Shown here piece by piece: positions 15,697-26,741 of a stretch of DNA of 32,745 nt. How positions within the stretch are numbered: the first letter of the stretch is position 1; every line of letters begins with the position of its first letter. The notes under the pieces were generated by a model, which saw only the letters and a list, made by a program, of their open reading frames with translations, made no database searches and was not told the origin of the DNA. The position numbers were made by a program, and so were the translations under genes. Source of the stretch: Basidiobolus ranarum (Eukaryota > Basidiobolomycota > Basidiobolomycetes > Basidiobolales). The stretch spans positions 1-32,745 of the forward strand of contig JASJQH010000080.1 of NCBI GenBank assembly GCA_040143965.1, given 5' to 3'.

Positions 15697-16412
15697 TTAG
15701 TCAGTATGTACCATGTTAACACCAAAAAGGCGTACTCGATGCATAGCTGGAAGTTTTCCAATTAAATTAACAATCAGTGCAGCAATATTAATTAAAAAAG
15801 TGGAGCCTGCGTAGTGGGTATAGTGGGTACTTAATAAAAATCTGATTGAAAGATGATTTAGTTTAAACAGTAATAAAAATGTATTTTACTTAACCAAAAA
15901 AGCTACTTACAATAGAATGGGTGCAGCAGTGAAATACTTTTTGGAAGGTGAGAATTGAACTCCATTATCCATTTGTTCCCATAAAGTTAAGTCGTCGCAA
16001 ACCCCTTGGTTAAATTCAAACGGAATCCCAATAATCCAATGAAATACGACGAAACTTGTCTAGAATAAAGAGAGAAAAGTAAATTATTCCACTGGAAACC
16101 ACTTATTTAAACGAAACATTGCTCCTTAACTACCAGATTATAAGAAAGGTTGGTGAGCGTCCAACTAGCCTCAGAGGATATCCCCGGAATTATGCCGAAG
16201 AGGATTTTTAAAGCGACAATGAGAATGAAGTTGAAAATCCATATACCTTAACAGTCCAATTCAAATATTGGTTACTCCTATTTCTAGTGGACTTTCTTTA
16301 AATGTATCGTTTTACCTTTATAATTCACCCAAGAGGAATTTAAATTGGTTTGACAGGAAGTATCGGTGTACTGTGCATTGTCGGAAGGTTTTTGTAAGAT
16401 TATAACCGACAT
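15697..16412 (-). CDS. ORM1: ORMDL/Orm family regulator of serine palmitoyltransferase
   Basis: ER membrane protein that inhibits serine palmitoyltransferase and so controls sphingolipid synthesis. Exons 16316-16412, 16134-16246, 15911-16059 and 15697-15841 give 167 aa (human ORMDLs 153). Family blocks seen are NYKGIWIFNF (first membrane segment), WTLTNLSYNL, TLWEQMDNGVQF, the PILLFLLSTHYTHY segment and KLPAMHRVRLFGVN near the C terminus. The hydrophobic stretches fit four membrane segments. The frame ends four residues after GVNM. Alternatively, a 36-nt intron (15676-15711) and a consensus intron (15559-15606) would join two more exons (15607-15675, 15502-15558) and extend the protein to about 205 aa. 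I prefer the shorter form because it ends where the family usually ends. The symbol reflects the yeast family. Confidence 0.93.
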
Positions 16413-17161
16413 TGTCTGCTTTACTAAGAATATTAAAGGAAAACCAGGCTAAACTGGAAGCTGGTGGGGGCCAATAAAAGCAGAAAAATAGAAGAGGAGA
16501 AAGGGGTTGTATGTCAATATAGGTATCTCAAATTTTACCACAAGTAACAAGGGGCTCAACCAAAAAACCTGGTGAAATTTTAAATTAGTGGGTTGCGGAA
16601 ATGATTTAAGAATAACTCCGATCCGCGGAATGTAGTCTGTCTATTTAGGCCCCTGGCTATACTGAGAGAAAGGGAAACGATCAAACTATTATAATCCCTC
16701 CAGAGAGAAACTTGCCATTAATAAAGAATGAATTGTTGTCAGTAACCATTGGTCTTGAATTAGCATGAGACTATACTAATGCCTTAGCTACAGTTTACCA
16801 GCACTGTACCTACTAGGTTAGCTATTATTCCCGATAGTTGACTCCGCATCCCGAATTAAGTAATTAGCAATAATAGAAGTCACCAACGCCGACACGGGTT
16901 GATATTCTATATGAAGGAAATAGCGGTGTGACCACTTTAGTATATCTATTACCATATGATGCAATATTTCACCCTGGTCTTGACTCTGCCCCTCACCCTA
17001 TTCAGTAGACAGACTAAGCATCAATTTTCCAGTTTGCTTGCTTTAAATCAAGAGATATTTTTTTCTTTGCTATGACCAGTCGCCGGTAAGTCATGTGATC
17101 CAATATGTTGATCAATAGAGTCGATTTTCTAAAATCTCTTTCGTACCAGGTAACCATCAAG
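16413..17161. other. Divergent promoter region between ORMDL and coilin
   Basis: No gene seen. Near the coilin side lies a 5-codon upstream ORF (17072-17089) that contains a consensus GTAAGT donor, and an in-frame upstream ATG at 17105. These leave the coilin start uncertain. Confidence 0.45.
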
Positions 17162-19197
17162 ATGCGAGTTCGTCTGAGTTTCGATCCTTCCATATTTCCA
17201 CTTCGGTGTTGGTACGAGATCCCAGTTGATGTTTCTCAAACTTCCTTTCACCATACTCGTATACAAGATCTTATCTCTACCCTAATCCAGGACTTTGACA
17301 TAAAATATGAGAGTGAGAGAGTATACCTAGAAATAGATAATTTTGAACTTTTACCAGTTGGAAAGATAGCGGGACTAATTAAAGAGAACGATCTATTATG
17401 GTTGTTATATTTTTACTTATATATTACTTCCTTGATGTATTTATTGAATTTTATTTCTCTTATTTGATAAGTGTTCGGTTAAGAGAGTCAAAAGATTTCC
17501 CTATAATACCGATCAAGAGAGAGCTATCTCCAGAAGAGCTGAAAGGTAAATTTTCCATCTATGTATTATTCCTCTTTGGAATACTCGAGGAATTTTTTGT
17601 TAATTTTTTTTAACTTGCGTTCATTCAAGTAGACAAGCCTGAGATTTCACCTGCTAAAAAGTCCCCCAAAAAGACCAAATCCTCGAAAAAATCTTCCAAA
17701 GTTGAAGGTACGTTTAGAATATTATAAATAAGAATTAAATTGTGATATTAAAATCAATTGTACTTAGATGAAGTTACCATAAAACGTAAGAATAAACGCG
17801 CTGAAGAATCGGGAACACCCAAGAAATCCGAGTCACGGAAGCGGCGTAAAATTGAGGAAACTGAAAAGAGTTCAAAGAAAAAGAAAGAGAAAGGTATCAA
17901 GAAGGTCATCGAAAAAGTCAAGAACACGCTGAAGAAAGTCAAGTCTAGTGGGACCAAAAGCACCGCCTCAAAGGATAAAGAGTAAGCATTATTAATACTA
18001 GGTAATATTGATAGGATTTTTATTGAGCTAACCTACTTCAGATCCCAACCCAAAGATAGCTCAAGTGCCCCTGTTGCTCACACTTTCAATCCTGAGCTTA
18101 GCATACTAGAACCACCAGTTGAAAAAGTGAACTCAATTACTCATGTTATGAACGATACACCCGTAGGCAATTTAACCTCGACCTTGAATCTTTTGACATC
18201 CAACCCAGCTTCTTTGACCAATGTCTTACTAGACGGTAAAACGCCAACCCAAGCCCGAAATGCACGCAAACGAAAGAAGCGTCAGTTAGAAAAATTAGAG
18301 CGTCGTCTCTCAAACAGAGATCAAGCAGAAAATGTAGATGATTCAAACTCCACTACCTTGTCAACAAATAAGGAGCCGGAGTTTTACGAAAATCCTTCAG
18401 CATCGTTAGTAAAGAACAAAAGGAAAGGTTTTTTGAAAGATATGCTTAATTTACCTCGTGAGCATGTACGATTTGATGAACCTACAAATAGCATTGCCGC
18501 ACAGAACATCGATTCAAACCTTACACAATCAACCCCAACTTCCCAGCCTCCACACCCTTCCATGACAAGTGTCTCTGCTGAACCCAAACCTCTCCCTTCA
18601 CCCAAGATCTATCATAGTACAGTTGAGCTCGGGTTTGACCCGAAACAACCAAACCGTAAAAATCGGAAAAAGCAAAACAAGACAAATATGGAGAATCATG
18701 GTGTGATTTCTCCTCCCAATGATCAGGCTTTCCAATATAATGCCCCTTCTGCTCAAGACACCCAGCCTATCCCTCCGGCCTCGGTTCCAGCCCCAGTCCA
18801 CTTGCACCAGATCTCTGCTGATCAACCGATAATGACAGCTACTCCGGATGATGGTCCTCGCAACTACAATCTCTATGAGCCTCTTCTTAACCCCAAAACT
18901 GGTGACCTTATTGCATATAAGGTTCTTGAGATGACGGCATCATACACTCCGGAGATATCGGACTACAAGGAAGCCACAGTGATCTCGTTTGATTATTCGA
19001 CCAATACTATAACATTGAAACTGTCACCAAATGCCCTGAAGGTCAACCAGGGCGATTGGGATGGAATTTCCACTCGAAAATTCGAATTACAGCCAGAGTC
19101 CGACGATGAATATGTTGTCGAAGGGCAGCTGCCACTAGAAGAGATTAACATGGATTTTTCTCTACTGATAGAGCCAAAGAAACTCCCCAAAAATTAA
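17162..19197 (+). CDS. COIL: Coilin, Cajal-body scaffold protein
   Basis: Coilin organises Cajal bodies, nuclear sites of snRNP and snoRNP maturation. Exons 17162-17400, 17472-17545, 17630-17707, 17768-17981 and 18042-19197 give 586 aa (human 576). Residues 1-90 match the ubiquitin-like coilin N-terminal domain: MRVRLSFDPS, a Trp, DLISTLIQDF, LEIDNFELLPVGK, then KENDLL joined across intron 1 to CVRLRE. The middle is lysine-rich, low-complexity and nuclear-localisation-like (KRKNKRAEE, KSESRKRRK, KKKKEKG). Residues about 475-580 match the atypical coilin Tudor domain: YEPLLNPKTGDLIAYKVLEM, TASYTPEISDYKEATVISFD, then an acidic stretch and FSLLIEP. No RG box is evident. The start could also be ATG 17105 (+19 aa) or ATG 17072 spliced over a 33-nt intron; 17162 was chosen because the family domain begins there. 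Confidence 0.9.
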
Positions 19198-19719
19198 ATA
19201 GAATCTCCAAATTGGCCAACAATTTTTACTTTCACGATGCATTAATATTATTGCAATTGTATTCATTTTATTGCACTCATATTATTGCTTCTGTACGGAT
19301 TCATAAAAATATATCCGTGGTTCTAATTTTGATTAAGTCTGTTTGTGTCTTAGCGGATAGTGTTGGAGTGTTACTTCATTATCAAAACTTCCTATATATA
19401 ATTGATCTAAAACCAAAACTATATTGCTTAGGAATCAACCTTTCACCAGTTATATCGAAGATCACTTCCCTGCACGATTTCATCTTTAAATTCCATTAAA
19501 TAGAGAAGTCACGCAGTGAAATATCATGGGAAAGCTCGAAAATACACTTACCAAAGCTAATTTATATCAACGGAATTCGGAAAATATGTTAAGGTGTTAG
19601 CAAAGTAAAGAGGGTAAAAATAGATTCCGGTTATTTTTAGTTTCTTCAAAATCATCTCACTCCGTTAAGTGTATACTTTTCTATCTTACTCTCTCTTTGA
19701 GAAAGTAGTCAATGAAAAT
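19198..19719. other. Intergenic, coilin 3' end to PWWP-like gene
   Basis: AT-rich. The frame at 19212-19499 lacks any recognisable feature. A minimal upstream ORF (ATG 19712, three codons) precedes the next gene's start. Confidence 0.4.
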
Positions 19720-21206
19720 ATGACTTCTGTGTCTCGTTCAAGAAAATTAAGTTTCTCTTCTCATAACGGTTCGAAAAAGAACTCAAGTTACGAGTTTGAT
19801 TCTAGTGTTTTACATAACCGAAAGCGCGCTTTTTCAAAACGCAAGGTTGTATTTGTAGATCCTGACGATCCCACCGCACCATATTGGTGGCCAGCGATGG
19901 TATGCTTTCATGTGGTTGAATAGGTGCTAAAGCAGGCATCTAACTATATTTCCGTTCATTTTGCGATCCTGATCGTAGATTGTGCCCGAACGTGAAATCG
20001 AGGCCTTTAAGCAGACAATGGAAAACGATATCCAGGAGCCTAAAAAAGGGGAGCATCTTGTCTGCTATTTTGAAGATGGGTCTTTGTATGTTATCTCTTA
20101 GCAATTTATCTAAATCCTTTCCTCTAGGGGCACGTGTCAGTCACTGATCACCTTGCTTTTAGTTCGATCGTTCCTGAAACCGAAGCGGTTTCTTTTTCTC
20201 CAGTACTTCCACCCTACACCAACTATCTTAGAGGCTCGAATGCCGATGCTTTTCTGAAAGATAAAGCGGTCATGTTAGCTACCCTTTACTGGGAAACTGG
20301 AATCGTACCACCCACTTTCACCTGGGTACGCGACGAGGAGCGGTATACAAATGCGTCAGTTTTACCTTTGACTGAGCATAAAACTACCTCCGATCAAATT
20401 TCCACTCTACATAATGACTTCAAAAACGCTATTTCCAAAAAGAGCCTAGAAATCAAAAGGGAAACTTTTGAAACTTCGATGAGTATTTTTCAAGGTGTAC
20501 CCTTCGTAGAGGAACCCGATTCTATTTCTGAAGGAGAATCTATTCGACAAAAGAGTCAAGAAAAAAAAGAAAATAATGTACTGCATAAAAAAGTAAGAGC
20601 ATTCCATTACTTTCTTTCATTGGAGTTTCTCACAGTTTAGTTTGTTTACACTAAATAGGTTAAATCCCCATCTCTGTTAACTCCAAAGAATTCTAAAATT
20701 TCCAAGTCCAAGAATGATGGTTATACGAACACTTCTAAAAGCTTCAAGCAGCAGATTGTATATAACCAAAATTCTCCCAATATATCGGCTACCAATAGTA
20801 CTTCACAGATTTCTTATTCGGACGTATCACCGTTAAGCGGGCCAGCACTTTTAGATTCATTTACAGCTGGAAATTGTTCACATTGTGGTGAGTATACTAC
20901 CACTCGGATTACCAAAGTTCTTTGTATGTGGTGCTGTAGCACGCTTCATGACCCTTGGTGCAATGGTAAATCATCGTTTGACGAAGAGCAAGGCAACAGT
21001 CATAAACGGGCCAGAAAAGATAGCGGAAATGAATATGAACAAAGATGTAAGTTAGAAATGCCAAACCGTACAAAGGTTTCTCATTAACATTCATTTTCGC
21101 ATGTTTAGCTCCATCTGGATTTAGTATTCTTTCCGATATTCTTCCGAGAGGTCGTAAGCAACGTTTACTGAGTCATTTGCAAAGCGGACTAGTCCCTTAT
21201 ACGTAA
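19720..21206 (+). CDS. PWWP-like domain protein with a C-terminal cysteine cluster
   Basis: Probable chromatin-associated protein; exact family not recognised. Exons 19720-19899, 19979-20089, 20128-20592, 20659-21046 and 21109-21206 give 413 aa. The N-terminal 45 residues are basic and Ser-rich. A Royal-family/PWWP-like module follows: VFVDPDDPTAPYWWPAMIVP (about 45-63), then HLVCYFEDGSLYGHVSVTDH. The middle is acidic/Ser-rich. Near the C terminus, Cys325, Cys328, Cys341 and Cys344 form a C-X2-C-X12-C-X2-C pattern, with extra Cys345 and Cys353, suggesting a small zinc finger. A GTGAG donor-like site inside the cluster (20888) was rejected because reading through yields the CxxC pairs and leads in frame to the last exon. 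Intron 2 is only 38 nt. Confidence 0.8.
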
Positions 21207-21874
21207 CGTCTGTCCAGAAGAATCAAGAGTTGTCAATTGTGTATAATTACAAGAATATTCAAGAACTCATGTTTATTTTAGTTGATTGCACGGAAAAAAG
21301 GTATATATAGATTTTCAAATCACTTTTGCTTGATAATTTATCCCCTCCATGCCCTCCCCGATACACTGCTAGTGACGGTAGATTTTGTGGGGAAAAAAGG
21401 ATAACTATAAGGATGAACAAATGTACATATATTCTTTAGTATGTTCAACACGAATCACACATTTTGTATTTCTTTGTTGGTATTCCCGTTTTGTTGATTT
21501 TTCTCTTTGGGTTCTTACGACCCTTTCAACAGCTCCTTCCTTGAAATAGGGATTTTTGTAGAGCACCCAAGCCACCTTCAATTTTCGTTAATAAATCAGG
21601 TGACCGTTTCCTCCAACAAGAAGTCATCGATAAACGAATCAAATAAGATCTTAACATAAACCAATCAAAGCCCATTTCAGGATAATTGCAAAGGAAGCAA
21701 GTCGCTCATATCAGCAACAGATTAGGGATAGAAACATCGTATTTAATGTATATAAACAGGGAAACAGGCCATAGTGAACCTTCTTAATGTACATAAACAT
21801 CCAAAGTGATATAAATATGGATAAACAATTGAGCTATATATATGATTCTATAGGAAGAAAGTTATTTACAATAA
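21207..21874. other. Tail-to-tail intergenic region
   Basis: 3' flanks of the PWWP-like gene (+) and the Rab6 gene (-). AT-rich, no coding frame or RNA gene recognised. Confidence 0.4.
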
Positions 21875-22915
<1,041 letters not shown>

Positions 22916-23340
22916 TATGTGAATTATCTGAATGGTGAAATGGCGTATTGCTTAAGTAGGCTTTGGTGGTGTTATTAGTGACTGCACTGAATCTAATTGG
23001 GGTTAGAGGTGCAGGCAATAGCACGTGCATATTTGTGATTTGTTTGGAACAGCAACTTTGTTGTCAATCTCTGGGTAGATCGAGATTCTCATTTATCGAG
23101 TGTTATTATGGCAGGTGGTAAGAACTGGATAGTAAGCACTAAGTAGTCAAATGAGCATCTCCCCTCAGTACTTCTCCTCACATCATGAATAAACACTAGC
23201 AAATAAATGTGTTGTTTGCTTGAAAACATTTGTTTGTGCATTACATAGCCTGTCCTATATAAATCTCCAGCGGTGGACCACTGTATGAATGTGAGGCATT
23301 TTGTCACCAGTAGAAACCTTTATTTCCTTCCAAGCTAGTC
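22916..23340. promoter_or_regulatory. Divergent promoter region, Rab6 and alginate-lyase-like gene
   Basis: The two start codons face away from each other, 425 bp apart. A CACGTG core lies near 23022. A TATATAAA box at 23256-23263 serves the right-hand gene. Confidence 0.45.
23256..23263 (+). promoter_or_regulatory. TATA box of the alginate-lyase-like gene
   Basis: TATATAAA, 85 bp upstream of the ATG at 23341. Confidence 0.5.
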
Positions 23341-24771
23341 ATGCGATTCCTTCTCAGCTCATGCTGTGCTTTACTATTATCAGTCACATCAGTCATCGGA
23401 AGCGATGCCTTCGACTTCGTGACCATTAACGCTCAAGTTCTTGCTGAAAATAAGTTACATATGCTAAATTACGATAGAGGTCTGCAAGACTCGTTCTATA
23501 CGTTGAAACGATTATCAGAAAAGGCAACTCGTAACGTTACTCCCTATTCGGTTACCAGTAAAGCACAATTGGCACCAAGTAACAACCCTCACGACTACCT
23601 ATCTCTGGCTAGATACTTCTGGCCAAACAACAGTACGGCAAACGGGCTACCATACATTCGACGAGATGGACACGTAAATCCTGAGATCACCACTGTTCCG
23701 GACTACAAGATTTTTCGTACTCTGGTAGGTACTATCCATAGAGTTCATCAATGTTCCTGATTACTTAAACATCATTTAGGTTCGTGAAGTACAAATCTTG
23801 GGGCTAGGATACTATTTCTTCGAAAATGAAACGTATGCCTTAAAAGGAATATCCCGGCTACGAACCTGGTTTTTGGATGACACTACGAGGATGAATCCAC
23901 ATCTTCACTTTGCTTCATTTATTAAAGGATCAAGTGAGGGGCGAAGACAGGGTCTCATTGATTTTAGTGTTGTGAACGATATGTTTGATGTTCTCCCACT
24001 CTTACAAAAATCCAGATACTGGCTCCAAAGCGACACTGACGGCTTGCAAGACTGGTTCACGAAATACTTGGAGTGGTTAGATACCAGTCAGCATAGTTTT
24101 GAAGAAAGAAATTCAATCAACAATCACGGTCAGTTTATCCACAACCATTCATGTTGGCTTGTTCATTGTATTCACTCGATTCAATAGGTACTTATTTTGA
24201 TGTCCAGTACATGGGAATCGCCCTATTTCTAAAACGTACAGACCTGGCTCTTCAAGTAGCTCTAAACGCCTCTAGCTCGCGTATTGCTACACAGATCGCG
24301 TTAGATGGCTCACAACCTCACGAAACTGCCAGAGCTGCCTCATGGTTTTACTCAATTTTCAATTTGAATGGTCTTTTTCTTCTTTCGGCGTTATCGTCAC
24401 GCGTAGGGATAGACCTCTTTCATTTTCAAACTGCTGATGGAAGAAGCATCCGAAAAGCAGTTGATTATCTTCTACCATACGCTCGGAATCCTCAAACTTG
24501 GCCATTTGCTAACATTGATGGCTTCAACTCGACTGTTCTGTACGCGAAAGTACTACAATCTGCCTTCCTTGTCTACCAGAACCCCGAATACCTGAAGGCG
24601 TCTAACGAGCTTCTCAATAATTACCATACTAATCACAACCTTACCCGACTTCTACAGCCTTTAAAAATGTTTGCTGAGATTGATAACTCCACCGGGCGAT
24701 CAATTACTTCTTCTTGGCAGTTCAATTTCTTCGCATTGATTTGGCTCTTCTTTATGGTTGTAAACCTTTAA
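23341..24771 (+). CDS. Secreted, probably GPI-anchored alginate-lyase-family protein
   Basis: Predicted extracellular polysaccharide lyase with an alpha/alpha-barrel fold (Alginate_lyase family, PF05426-like); substrate unknown. Exons 23341-23724, 23780-24128 and 24188-24771 give 438 aa. Residues 1-20 are a signal peptide (FLLSSCCALLLSVTSVIG). Family-like blocks are NNPHDYLSLARYFWPN, the central NNHGTYFDVQ (about 242-251, where the likely catalytic Asn/His sit) and ETARAASWFYSIFNL. Several N-glycosylation sequons are present. The C terminus, NSTGRSITSS followed by a hydrophobic stretch to FMVVNL, looks like a GPI-attachment signal. Start is the first ATG after the TATA box. The family call rests on remembered motif order, not on a search. 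Confidence 0.82.
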
Positions 24772-25277
24772 CTTATCAATACTTTACTTAATCGCATTTA
24801 TATATTTTTGGAATGCCTTTCCCTTGAATACTGCTTTTTACCACCAAATATTCCTATGTATAACCCTTTGGAGTGCTTACTTCTATAACAATACAATCCC
24901 CTTAGCTCGTGTAAGGTCTTCTTTTCCCGTCATACGTATATATATATCTACCCTTCCATAGACCCAGTCTACAAAATTTCGCAGTTTATCCCTTTCTTTC
25001 AAATATATCAAAACCATTTCTTGAACCTTGGTGAAATCGTTATTGTTTTTTTTGTGTCAATTCGATCGTTCTTTCATTTGGTCGAATAAAATCCCAGAAA
25101 TGGTCTACTCGACACACTTTAAGCACCAGTTTTCCTTTTATAAGTAGGAAACGTGGTATATTCGTTTAATACACTTGTGAAGTGATGAATTTGAGCAAGA
25201 ATATTGAATGGATGGAAAGGAAATCCTCTAAAGATAGTGAGAATATAAAAGATTAAAAGTATACAGTATTTTATTTC
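24772..25277. other. Tail-to-tail intergenic region
   Basis: 3' flanks of the alginate-lyase-like gene (+) and Sec61 beta (-). AT-rich with pyrimidine runs; nothing coding seen. Confidence 0.4.
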
Positions 25278-25718
25278 TTAACCGCGGGTAAGTTTGCCGT
25301 ATATGTGAAGGGCAAATACTGAGGCAATAAAAACAAGAGAGAGAACTAACACGACAACAGGATCACTACAAGATAAAAATAGGGAACCGAGATTAGTCAA
25401 CGTTAGATACACCTCCCCCCCCCCGAAATAGCATAAACATATAACTCACACTTGAAGTCCAGGTGTTTCACTGTTGTATAAGCGTGTTGCATTAGGTGCA
25501 CCAGCTCCGCCACGGGAACTACCGGCTTTAGAGGCACCAGCACGGTTTCTATTTTGTTGAAAACGGATTAGATTTACTAAACAATACAGATGAAAATTGG
25601 CCACAATATATACCTAAGATTACGACTAGAAGAAGAGCCAGACTAAAGGAATGACGAGTTAATACACCAGCAAATTAAATGGATATTCACTTATTCATAG
25701 TATATAATAACTGACCAT
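25278..25718 (-). CDS. SBH1: Sec61 beta subunit of the ER translocon, with an ATG-only first exon
   Basis: Tail-anchored component of the Sec61 protein-conducting channel. Exons 25716-25718 (only the ATG), 25614-25642, 25450-25548 and 25278-25365 give 72 aa. The N-terminal half is Ser/Arg/Gly-rich (GASKAGSSRGGAGAPNATRL); then the conserved YNSETPGLQVDPVVVL leads into a single C-terminal membrane helix and HIYGKLTRG. The order matches yeast Sbh1 (82 aa). Intron 1 starts directly after the start codon (GTCAGT...TTTAG) and exon 2 begins TCT GGC, giving MSGSSSSR. No other ATG lies in frame upstream of the conserved part, so the microexon start is needed. Intron 3 contains a run of ten C on the plus strand (25415-25424). 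Confidence 0.92.
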
Positions 25719-25934
25719 ATTGTATATGCTAAAGTTAATCTGGGAAAGCTGGCGATTAAAGGTCTCGAGAAATATTTAACCAAAAAATACTCGGGAATAC
25801 GATCACTAAAATATCATCAAATTGTTTCTATGTGGCTCGTCCTGATTGGGAGAGGTGGTAGAGAATCAACATAGTATACAAAATATATCCCTCCAGCGAT
25901 ACTCTTTGACGTAGCAGTGATAAGACTATATATA

Positions 25935-25977
25935 CCTAATCCACACTAATCCATACTAATCCTCATCTAATCTGCAA
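25935..25977 (+). repeat. Short imperfect tandem repeat, 4 x CTAATCC(A/T)
   Basis: Four CTAATC-containing units spaced 10-11 bp, about 220 bp upstream of the Sec61 beta start. The spacing is close to one helical turn. Confidence 0.5.
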
Positions 25978-26095
25978 CACACCACCACAATCGCATTGCT
26001 TCACGCATCGATTCCATCACTGATCATGGAGAGAGGTTGCCATTATCATGTCTTGCCTTTTATAAGAACCGTGAGTGGGTGACATCATTTGTTGA

Positions 26096-26108
26096 TAGGG
26101 TTAGGGTT
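26096..26108 (+). repeat. Telomere-like 13-mer TAGGGTTAGGGTT
   Basis: Two TTAGGG-type units in the divergent Sec61 beta/forkhead promoter region. An identical 13-mer lies at 30214-30226. Confidence 0.45.
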
Positions 26109-26741
26109 CTCCAAATTTCCTCACAATAAGGTGCGTGCAAAGGTGCATACAGTGCTGGAGAGTATGCAATGGCAAGGTGTAGATTCTATTCATGATCGGA
26201 AGAAAACACCAAACAATGCTTTGTGTATGCCTTCCTACGCTTCTCCAACACTTTCCCTACGCTTCCCTACAACCTGTGAATCTGTTAGTGGAGCAACTAA
26301 ATAGCAGGGGTTGTTGCGAGAATCGCTTCATACAACAGCTTCACCAATAGCATCTCACAGGTGTCACGTGGTACCATGAGGAAAGTCACCGTATGGGCGA
26401 ATGATGAAGTGTAAACACCGAGTGACTTTTATTATAGGATTTCTTCCCTATACAAGACTCTCATCTATAACTTTATTTGGATTTTTTTACTTCCAGAGAC
26501 GATTTGATTGGTTACAGAGGTTTGTTTACCAACCAGTACTAAATAGATGACTTCAACCCCCGTCATTAATTTCCCCTAGCTGATTGAAAATACTTCTATT
26601 GTAGCTTTCATTTATCCCATTTTATCTTACTTTTACCTATTGAACTAGTTTAGGAATCGTCTTTGGCCTCCCTTTCCCTTAAAATTTGTCCTTCATTCGG
26701 CCCCTCCGTGTTAAGTCTGCTCCACTACATCACTAGTAGTC

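Larger units (their letters stand above)
25719..26741. promoter_or_regulatory. Divergent promoter region between Sec61 beta and the forkhead gene
   Basis: Contains four imperfect CTAATCC-type tandem units (25935-25977), a telomere-like 13-mer (26096-26108), a CACGTG (near 26366) and forkhead-like heptamers GTAAACA (26411-26417) and TGTTTAC (26523-26529). A 71-codon frame at 26089-26304 has no coding character. Confidence 0.45.

Noticed and set aside
16121-16130. TCCTTAACTAC on the plus strand, resembling a U12 branch site with an AC end
   Set aside because: It lies antisense inside ORMDL intron 2, and no ATATCC donor or coding exon exists on that strand.
20888-21108. Intron starting at the GTGAGT-like site at 20888
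   Set aside because: Reading through gives paired CxxC motifs and an in-frame junction to the last exon; skipping would delete the cluster.
26089-26304. 71-codon frame in the Sec61 beta/forkhead promoter region
   Set aside because: Starts from a non-ATG codon within the telomere-like motif and has no recognisable features.
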